This document shows positions 6,315-10,693 of a DNA stretch of 10,693 nt, piece by piece. Origin of the DNA: Leucobacter sp. (GTDB taxonomy: Bacteria > Actinomycetota > Actinomycetes > Actinomycetales > Microbacteriaceae); the NCBI GenBank assembly GCA_031178565.1, contig JAPSIU010000071.1, positions 1-10,693 on the forward strand. Direction: 5' to 3'. The notes below the pieces were generated by a model that searched no databases, had not been told where the DNA came from, and was given only the letters and a program-made list of their open reading frames with translations. The position numbers and the translations under genes were made by a program. How positions within the stretch are numbered: the first letter of the stretch is position 1; the number at the start of each line of letters is the position of its first letter.

Positions 6315-7164
6315 CGCCGGGCTCTTCGATCGGGAAGTGCCCGCACTCGCGGAGCACGATGGTTCTGCTGGGTCCGGCGAGGCGCCGGACCCAGCGCATG
6401 CTCAGCTCGATCGGGGTCCAGGCGTCCAAGCCGGGATGCGCGAGCGTCACCGGCGTCGTCATCGACTCGGGCGGCGTGTGCCGATACCGCATGTAGGAGG
6501 CGAGGAACCCGAGCGGCACGTCGGATCCGCCGCCGAGCGGATCGGCCGCGCACAGCCGGGACAGTTCCGGGTTGCGGCTCATCTTCGAGAGGTCCGCCAC
6601 CCGATGCATCGGGATCATGGTCGTCGCGAGTCGTCCGCGGGCCAGGAGGGACAGGGCGCCCCCGAGCACGCCCAGCGGGCCGAAGCGAGTCATCCGGGCG
6701 CGGGCCCGCCGGTCCCGGGGGTCGAGAAGGCACGTCGCCACGACGGTCGAGACCTGCGGTGATCTCGCCGCGACCTCGTAGGCCAGCATGCCTCCGATGC
6801 TCGCACCGAGGAGGATCAGGGGGCGTTCATCGTGCTCGGCCTCGACGAGGTCGGTCAACAACCGCACCCAGTCGTCGTAGCGCACCCGCTCCGGGCTGGG
6901 CGATGTCGTCCGTCCGTACAGCGGGAGGTCGACGGCGGCGATGTCGAGTCCCCGCTCCGCGAGGAGACTCGCCAGGGGCCAGAGGGCTCCGCTGTGGCCC
7001 CCGGCGCCGTGGATCACCAGTACGCGGCTCGGGGCCTCCGGGCGCCGTGCTCGCGCGATATGGATGTTATGACCCTGCCAGGGCCACCAGGTCGCCTCCG
7101 GTTCCAGGCCCGTTGCCGAGCGGAGTTCGGACGGGAGGAACGCGGCATAGGGGTTGGCTGTCAC
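6253..7164 (-). CDS. Alpha/beta hydrolase of unknown substrate
   Basis: This soluble alpha/beta-hydrolase-fold protein has 303 residues and no signal peptide. The oxyanion-hole motif is HGAGGHSG (from residue 52), the nucleophile elbow is GASIGG with S122, the acid is probably D247 in PGLDAWTP and the base H276 in ECGHFPIE. The full catalytic triad therefore appears intact. A lid-like region with many arginines spans about 146-200. The start is a GTG 4 bp after the stop of the XRE-cupin gene, with no good Shine-Dalgarno, so it is probably translated by coupling with that gene. The product could be an esterase, lactonase or lysophospholipase-type enzyme; the sequence does not tell which. Its 3' end overlaps the convergent second SMR gene by 62 bp. 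Confidence 0.88.
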   Translation of the reverse strand: MTANPYAAFLPSELRSATGLEPEATWWPWQGHNIHIARARRPEAPSRVLVIHGAGGHSGALWPLASLLAERGLDIAAVDLPLYGRTTSPSPERVRYDDWVRLLTDLVEAEHDERPLILLGASIGGMLAYEVAARSPQVSTVVATCLLDPRDRRARARMTRFGPLGVLGGALSLLARGRLATTMIPMHRVADLSKMSRNPELSRLCAADPLGGGSDVPLGFLASYMRYRHTPPESMTTPVTLAHPGLDAWTPIELSMRWVRRLAGPSRTIVLRECGHFPIEEPGVTDLIETVVGLAEHPHRRDP

Positions 7165-7168
7165 CGCT

Positions 7169-7732
7169 TCACGTTAGCAACCCGTCCGTGTGGGTGTGCA
7201 TGCGCGCGCCGGCCTCGTTGAAGATGCTGATCACCTGCGCGGGACGTCCGCCCGCGGCGGACATCGCGTGCGGCGTGCGAGTGTCGAACTCCGCTGCCTC
7301 GCCTCGACTGAGTGTGAGGTCCTGCTCGCCCAGTCGCAGCCGCAGCTTTCCCGTGAGCACGTACAGCCATTCGTATCCGTCGTGCACGCGAAGCTCGGGC
7401 AGCGCGTCGCGCACGGGGTAGGTGATCTTGTAGGTGAGGACGGGAGATCCCTCCGGTGCGAGCGGGGCGATGATCAGTCCGTCGCGGTGGACGACCGGTC
7501 GCCGCACCCGAGGGTCCGCCTGCTCCTGGGGGAGGAGGTCCTCGATGCGGATCCCGAGCCGGCGCGTCAGTGGCAGCAGTAGCTCCAGGCTCGCCTGCCG
7601 CTTTCCCGATTCCAGTCGCGACAGGGTGCTGGCCGACATCCCCGCACTCGACGCCAGTTCCTCCAGCGTGAGCTCGCGCGACCGGCGAACGGCTCTCAGT
7701 CTCGCCCCGACCTGTTCCAGCTCGCCGCGCAT
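7169..7732 (-). CDS. XRE-family regulator with C-terminal cupin domain
   Basis: This cytoplasmic regulator has 187 residues. An XRE/lambda-type helix-turn-helix occupies about residues 8-65 (LTLEELASSAGMSASTLSRL followed by ESGKRQAS). A cupin_2 domain follows at about 112-172. Its metal or ligand-binding residues look conserved: H117 and E121 in HDGYEWLYVLTGK, and H155 in TPHAM. Family members sense small molecules through the cupin and often repress their own and adjacent genes. The ATG at 7732 was chosen because AAGGAGG lies 5 bases upstream. A longer in-frame form from GTG 7822 would add 30 non-domain residues and has no ribosome site. It is co-directional with and 4 bp from the hydrolase gene, which is its probable regulatory target. 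The ligand is unknown. Confidence 0.92.
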   Translation of the reverse strand: MRGELEQVGARLRAVRRSRELTLEELASSAGMSASTLSRLESGKRQASLELLLPLTRRLGIRIEDLLPQEQADPRVRRPVVHRDGLIIAPLAPEGSPVLTYKITYPVRDALPELRVHDGYEWLYVLTGKLRLRLGEQDLTLSRGEAAEFDTRTPHAMSAAGGRPAQVISIFNEAGARMHTHTDGLLT

Positions 7733-7737
7733 TCGAT

Positions 7738-7744
7738 CCTCCTT
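7738..7744 (-). promoter_or_regulatory. Consensus ribosome binding site deciding the XRE-cupin start
   Basis: On the minus strand AAGGAGG precedes the ATG at 7732 by 5 bases. It is the best Shine-Dalgarno in this half of the window and rules in favour of the shorter 187-residue protein. Confidence 0.8.
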
Positions 7745-7752
7745 GCTGATAC

Positions 7753-7768
7753 CGCAAATCGGGTTGCG
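7753..7768. promoter_or_regulatory. Candidate operator palindrome upstream of the XRE-cupin gene
   Basis: CGCAA (7753-7757) and TTGCG (7764-7768) form a two-arm palindrome with a 6-bp spacer, 20 bp before the XRE-cupin start. On the minus strand it lies between an ATGAAA -35-like and a TATCAG -10-like hexamer, where a repressor would block transcription. Against that promoter, its transcript would begin within the Shine-Dalgarno. The operator idea therefore stands better than the exact hexamers. Confidence 0.35.
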
Positions 7769-7810
7769 TTTCATCCATTGTGGCGCATGCAATCGATCAG
7801 AGAGCCAATC

Positions 7811-7822
7811 GTGCGTTCGCAC
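7811..7822. repeat. Short hairpin palindrome in the XRE-lipoprotein gap
   Basis: GTGCGTTCGCAC has 5-bp complementary arms around a central TT. It lies in the non-coding stretch between the XRE-cupin and lipoprotein genes. It may be a small hairpin or a protein site, or chance. The rest of this 226-bp gap (7733-7958) shows only the XRE upstream signals and an open frame discussed under the lipoprotein. Confidence 0.3.
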
Positions 7823-7958
7823 CCGGGCTTACGTCGCCCAGCGCACCTGCCTCCACCAGGAGCACCCCGGTCACGCGTTCCGGCGACTCGACGGCGTCGC
7901 ATACAGACTGATCGCAGGCACCGACTGTATCCATCCCGATAACTCGATGCGCTCGAAT

Positions 7959-8249
7959 CTAAATCAGATCTACTGAGGAGTGAAAAGCGGTCCGATCGAC
8001 GCGAACGGTCCGCGCCGGGTCGATCGAAACCCAAACTCCCACATCGCGCTGGGGCCGATGTTTCTCGCCCAGAACGCTTTGGTGATCATCAGAGGCGAGT
8101 CTGGCGGAGGTTCCGGTGCTTGTCGTCGTTCCGTCTATCGCTACGTAGACTTCTCTGAATGCAGGTTGAGCACATCCGACGAGTCCGAGCACAGTCGCAA
8201 AGCCCAAGCCTGAAACGGCCAGGCGACGTGCTCGAAGGTGCCTCACCAT
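7959..8249 (-). CDS. Small putative lipoprotein, possibly truncated
   Basis: This gives a predicted 96-residue secreted lipoprotein of unrecognised family. The N-terminus has a basic n-region (RHLRARR, residues 3-9), a hydrophobic stretch at 10-25 and a lipobox LVGC with acylated C26. The mature part is about 71 residues, hydrophilic, with VYVAIDGTTTSTGTS and DVGVWVSIDPARTVRVD as its most distinctive segments; no domain was recognised. The ATG at 8249 is preceded by AAAGGGG at 5 bases spacing, better than in-frame starts further upstream. Codon use is markedly less GC-rich at third positions than in every neighbour, suggesting transfer or relaxed selection. After the TAG at 7959-7961 the same frame stays open for 53 more codons. 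It could be an intact small gene, a remnant of a longer one, or a chance frame; the signal peptide argues for a real origin. Confidence 0.55.
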   Translation of the reverse strand: MVRHLRARRLAVSGLGFATVLGLVGCAQPAFREVYVAIDGTTTSTGTSARLASDDHQSVLGEKHRPQRDVGVWVSIDPARTVRVDRTAFHSSVDLI

Positions 8250-8369
8250 TGGAGCCCCTTTCATGAGCCATAGAGCGTGACTCCGCAGAACCAGACACAT
8301 CCAGCCTGACACATGCGATTCGCTTGTCATCCGAAGAGGCGCCGTATCGTCTCGTCTTGCGAACACAAC

Positions 8370-8392
8370 CGAGGCTGTCGATGATCGCCTCG
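8370..8392 (-). terminator. Candidate terminator hairpin after the DUF4192 gene
   Basis: On the minus strand, five bases (8393-8397 includes the stop region) past the DUF4192 coding end, CGAGGC and GCCTCG form a 6-bp perfect stem with an 11-nt loop. The downstream sequence GTTGTGTTC is only moderately T-rich, so this is a plausible but weak intrinsic terminator. Confidence 0.4.
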
Positions 8393-8396
8393 CCCG

Positions 8397-9596
8397 CTAC
8401 GCCACTCGGGCGTGAGGACGGGCGAGCATTCGCTCGTAGAGGGGTGCGGCGATGAGCCGTTCGACCATCAGCGCGAGTTCGTGCTCGGGTTCTGCCTCGA
8501 GTGCGGCTCGGGCGTGCCGGTGGGCGACCGTCTGATTGCCGCTCAGCCACCAGATCCAACCGCTGAGCGCGAGGAGCGCCGGGCGCAGCTCCTCGGGAGT
8601 CTCCGAGATGGCGGTCAGCAGCCGTCGGCGGATGTTCGGCAGCCGGTCCTGATCCGTGAAATCGGGGGAGATGTTCGCCAGAATGCGTCGGATCGACCAC
8701 CCGGCTTTCGGGGCCTTCGCAGGATCGACGTCGATGTCGACTGGCACGCCCGTGAACCGCGCAGGATCCGTTTCTCGAGCGAGTTCGCCGGGGAATTCCG
8801 GTCGGGTGAGGACGCCCATCGCGATGAGGAGCCAGCGGTCCGAGTGCACCGCACTCCGGATCAGACGAGCGGTCGTCTCGGGGCTCATGGCCTCACCCTC
8901 GCGTCGCAGCTCGTGCACCACCTGCGCCGTCTCGGCGAACCACCGGTAGGCGTCCTCCACGGATCCGGGGTGCGGAGGGGGACCGCACACCGGATCCGGG
9001 AGGTCATACGGGGGCCGAGTCCCGAGCGCCCGAGCGACCGCTGCCGCGCGCCCGGAGTCCGGCTCGGGGATCGCTCCGAGGCTCCCGAGGTCGGGCGGCG
9101 TCTCGCCGCGCTCGCGAGCCTCGATCGCGACCGGGCTCTCGGCGATCTCGCTCAGGGGTCTTCCCCTGCGCGGAGCCGCAGGATCGAGGAAGCCGATCCA
9201 TCCGTCGGGCGCGACGCAGCAGAGTTCGCGCACCCCGATCCGTTCGCGGCGCAGCCGACGCTCGATGCGCCGGGCGAGCTTCTCCCACGGCGGCCCTCCG
9301 GTCTCCGCGAAGCTCTGAGCGCTGGAGATCACGATCGCCGGCGCGGAAGAGGCCTCGTCGGCGCCGAAATCGTGCAGTACTCGGCTGATGAAGTCGAGTA
9401 CTCCGACGGTCTCCTGCGGATTCTCGTGCCGGGGAAGGTCGATGCGGAGCACGCGACCCGCCTGCTTGCCGGAGAAGCACACGACGAAGAGACTGTTCTC
9501 CGCAGTGAAACCGGTCAGCTGCGGAAGCGCTGCGAGGAAATCGGCCGTGTTCTTGCACGTGATGACCCGGGAGGGTGTGCTGCTGTGATCGTTCAT
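8397..9596 (-). CDS. DUF4192 domain-containing protein
   Basis: This is a 399-residue cytoplasmic protein of the actinobacterial DUF4192 family, whose function is not known to me. The N-terminal family signature is visible as NTADFLAALPQLTGFTAENS followed by LFVVCF at about residues 16-41, with a RIDLP strand shortly after. The C-terminal signature is the helical segment LLALSGWIWWLSGNQTVAHR then HARAALEAEPEHELALMVERL, which reads like a TPR-like pair. No signal peptide or membrane helix is evident. The ATG at 9596 was chosen because AGGA lies 7 bases upstream; an in-frame GTG at 9641 would add 15 residues and has no ribosome site. On the minus strand GATACT (9633-9638) could be a -10 element. 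It lies 102 bp downstream of the flavoprotein gene, with no functional link apparent. Confidence 0.88.
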   Translation of the reverse strand: MNDHSSTPSRVITCKNTADFLAALPQLTGFTAENSLFVVCFSGKQAGRVLRIDLPRHENPQETVGVLDFISRVLHDFGADEASSAPAIVISSAQSFAETGGPPWEKLARRIERRLRRERIGVRELCCVAPDGWIGFLDPAAPRRGRPLSEIAESPVAIEARERGETPPDLGSLGAIPEPDSGRAAAVARALGTRPPYDLPDPVCGPPPHPGSVEDAYRWFAETAQVVHELRREGEAMSPETTARLIRSAVHSDRWLLIAMGVLTRPEFPGELARETDPARFTGVPVDIDVDPAKAPKAGWSIRRILANISPDFTDQDRLPNIRRRLLTAISETPEELRPALLALSGWIWWLSGNQTVAHRHARAALEAEPEHELALMVERLIAAPLYERMLARPHARVA

Positions 9597-9661
9597 GCTC
9601 CGATCCTGCGCGGCGGGATCGACGGAGGGTGAAGTATCCACAGGCGAATGCCGGAACCGGA

Positions 9662-9684
9662 CCCCGAAGCGCTGGATTGCGGGG
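9662..9684 (-). terminator. Weak hairpin after the flavoprotein gene
   Basis: CCCCG (9662-9666) and CGGGG (9680-9684) can pair across 13 nt, 15 bp past the flavoprotein stop. There is no T-tract on the minus strand, so termination here is only a possibility. The remainder of the 102-bp gap (9597-9698) holds the presumed DUF4192 promoter. Confidence 0.25.
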
Positions 9685-9698
9685 CTGTGAGCGGAGAA

Positions 9699-10693
9699 CT
9701 ATTCTACGAGCTTGCCCTCGACCGAGTCGTCGGCATCGGCGTACGCGAGCGCCCGGAACGCTTCGGGCGCTTCGGGCAGCGGTTCGAACGCCGTACCCGA
9801 TGCCGGACTCCACACGAAGTTGCCGCGCAGCTCGTCGCTCTGCTCCGGGAAATCGGAGCGGTTGTGGCACCCCCGCGTCTCCCGGCGCTCGATCGCGCAC
9901 TCGAGCGTCGCTCGCGCCGCGAGCATCGATCCGTAGAGGTCGTACGCGTGAGCGAGGTCGTCGAAGCCCGCGATGTCAGGGTGCGCCGTGACGCGGGACA
10001 CCCGCTCGTCCAGTTCGTCGAGCTTCGCGAGCCCCGCGGAGAGTCCGGCCTCGCTGCGCACCACTCCGGCATGCTCGGTCATCAGATCCCGGAGCGCGCG
10101 CTGCAGGCGGCGGGGGCTCTCCGTGCTCGCCTCGCTCCCGTCGAGTCCTCCGTCCTTGCCGAGCAGCCCCCGCATCTCGGCCCGCGCCTCGGCCACGGCC
10201 TCGGGATCGCGGGTGATCGAGGTCAGGCCCGATACGTACTCGGCGGCGTCGGACCCGGTGATCCGTCCGTAGACGAGCAGTTCGATGAGCGAGTTGCCGC
10301 CCAGCCGGTTCGCCCCGTGGAGTCCGCTCGACGCCTCGCCGATCGCGTAGAGCCCGTCGACACCAGTGCCGTGATCCTCGGGCCTCACCCAGACCCCGCC
10401 CATCGAGTAGTGCGCCGTCGGTGCGATCTCGATCGGCTGCTCGGTGATGTCGAGCATCTGCAGGTCGATCAGATTGCGGTAGACGCGAGGGAGCTTCGTG
10501 AGGATCTGCTCGCGGGGCAGGTGAGAGACGTCGAGGAGCACCCCGCCGTTCGCCGTGCCGCGGCCCGCGGCGATCTCGGTGTAGCTGGCGAGCGCCACGC
10601 GATCCCGCGTCGACAGCTCCATCCGCTCGGGGTCGTAGCGCTCCATGAAGCGCTCGCCGAGCGCGTTGCGCAGGATCCCTCCCTCGCCTCTGG
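9699..10693 (-). CDS. Succinate dehydrogenase/fumarate reductase flavoprotein subunit (5' partial)
   Basis: This is the C-terminal part of an FAD-dependent dehydrogenase that interconverts succinate and fumarate, normally membrane-associated through an iron-sulfur partner. About 330 residues are visible. The frame continues beyond the window, since GEGGILRNALGERFM upstream of the first internal Met is standard family sequence. Visible motifs are LLDVSHLPREQI, the active-site His in APTAHYSMGGVWV, GLYAIGEASSGLHGANRLGG with the active-site Arg, and NSLIELLVYG near FAD. The C-terminal capping helices end in ETRGCHNRSDFPE and the segment NFVWSP. The GANR and RSDFPE motifs are shared with NadB at the other end of the window, as expected for one superfamily, but this is not a second aspartate oxidase by overall sequence. 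No sdhB or frdB gene lies downstream, so the partner subunits, if adjacent, must be upstream. Whether it works as dehydrogenase or reductase is undecided. Confidence 0.9.
   Translation of the reverse strand, partial: RGEGGILRNALGERFMERYDPERMELSTRDRVALASYTEIAAGRGTANGGVLLDVSHLPREQILTKLPRVYRNLIDLQMLDITEQPIEIAPTAHYSMGGVWVRPEDHGTGVDGLYAIGEASSGLHGANRLGGNSLIELLVYGRITGSDAAEYVSGLTSITRDPEAVAEARAEMRGLLGKDGGLDGSEASTESPRRLQRALRDLMTEHAGVVRSEAGLSAGLAKLDELDERVSRVTAHPDIAGFDDLAHAYDLYGSMLAARATLECAIERRETRGCHNRSDFPEQSDELRGNFVWSPASGTAFEPLPEAPEAFRALAYADADDSVEGKLVE

Larger units (their letters stand above)
7745..8396. other. Lower-GC region around the lipoprotein gene
   Basis: Between the XRE-cupin ribosome site and the DUF4192 stop, the DNA is clearly richer in A and T than the flanking genes and has no gene with native codon use. 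It holds the putative lipoprotein, a candidate XRE operator, a short hairpin and a candidate terminator. No transposase, integrase, tRNA or flanking direct repeats were recognised. Confidence 0.5.

Noticed and set aside
7733..7822. N-terminally extended XRE-cupin protein from GTG 7822
   Set aside because: AAGGAGG is placed correctly for the ATG at 7732, and the added 30 residues belong to no domain.
7771..8034. An 87-codon minus-strand frame between the XRE-cupin and lipoprotein genes
   Set aside because: Arg/Ser-rich translation, no ribosome site, no domain, and it overlaps the better supported lipoprotein frame.
7980..8213. A 77-codon plus-strand frame opposite the lipoprotein
   Set aside because: GAGGAG precedes it at 7975-7980 only by chance spacing. 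The product shows no signal or domain, and the opposite strand has a clear lipoprotein signal peptide.
7823..8396. Mobile element or genomic island
   Set aside because: Low GC invites the idea, but no transposase, integrase, terminal inverted repeats or target duplication could be seen.
8412..9632. A 406-codon plus-strand open frame opposite the DUF4192 gene
   Set aside because: No domain is visible in it, whereas the minus strand carries DUF4192 signatures at both ends and a ribosome site.
9597..9641. DUF4192 start at GTG 9641
   Set aside because: No ribosome site precedes it, and the added residues are not part of the family signature. The ATG at 9596 is preferred, though only on modest evidence.

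Overview
The window comes from a GC-rich genome with very high third-position GC, strong AGGAGG-type ribosome binding sites, a leaderless-looking promoter and a DUF4192 protein. Together these point to a high-GC actinobacterium. A Microbacteriaceae member such as Leucobacter is a reasonable guess, but the sequence alone does not settle the genus.

Region 1 (1-4813, + strand) is a tightly packed de novo NAD operon: nadA (5' end outside the window), nadB, nadC and a NifS/IscS-type cysteine desulfurase. Junctions are a 4-bp ATGA overlap, a 7-bp overlap and a 9-bp gap with a strong Shine-Dalgarno. NadB oxidises L-aspartate to iminoaspartate, NadA condenses it with dihydroxyacetone phosphate to quinolinate, and NadC converts quinolinate to nicotinate mononucleotide. 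The desulfurase probably supplies sulfur for the oxygen-sensitive NadA [4Fe-4S] cluster. NadB carries an unusual C-terminal tail of about 50 residues.

Region 2 (4814-6314, + strand) is a MarR-type regulator followed by two small multidrug resistance (SMR) transporter subunits, probably an obligate pair. A 9-bp inverted repeat and a -10 hexamer placed for leaderless transcription precede marR. An AT-rich patch with a candidate promoter precedes the SMR genes. Four tandem 9-bp units, each with an in-frame TGA, sit at the end of the first SMR gene.

Region 3 (6253-7732, - strand) is a two-gene unit: an XRE-cupin regulator and, 4 bp downstream, an alpha/beta hydrolase whose 3' end overlaps the second SMR gene by 62 bp. 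Region 4 (about 7745-8396) is visibly lower in GC. It holds a probable small lipoprotein gene (- strand), which may be interrupted by an in-frame amber codon.

Region 5 (8397-10693, - strand) contains a DUF4192 protein and the C-terminal part of a succinate dehydrogenase/fumarate reductase flavoprotein that runs off the window. I see no tRNA, rRNA, CRISPR array, insertion sequence or riboswitch. Apart from the lipoprotein region and the regulatory details, the gene content belongs to known families.
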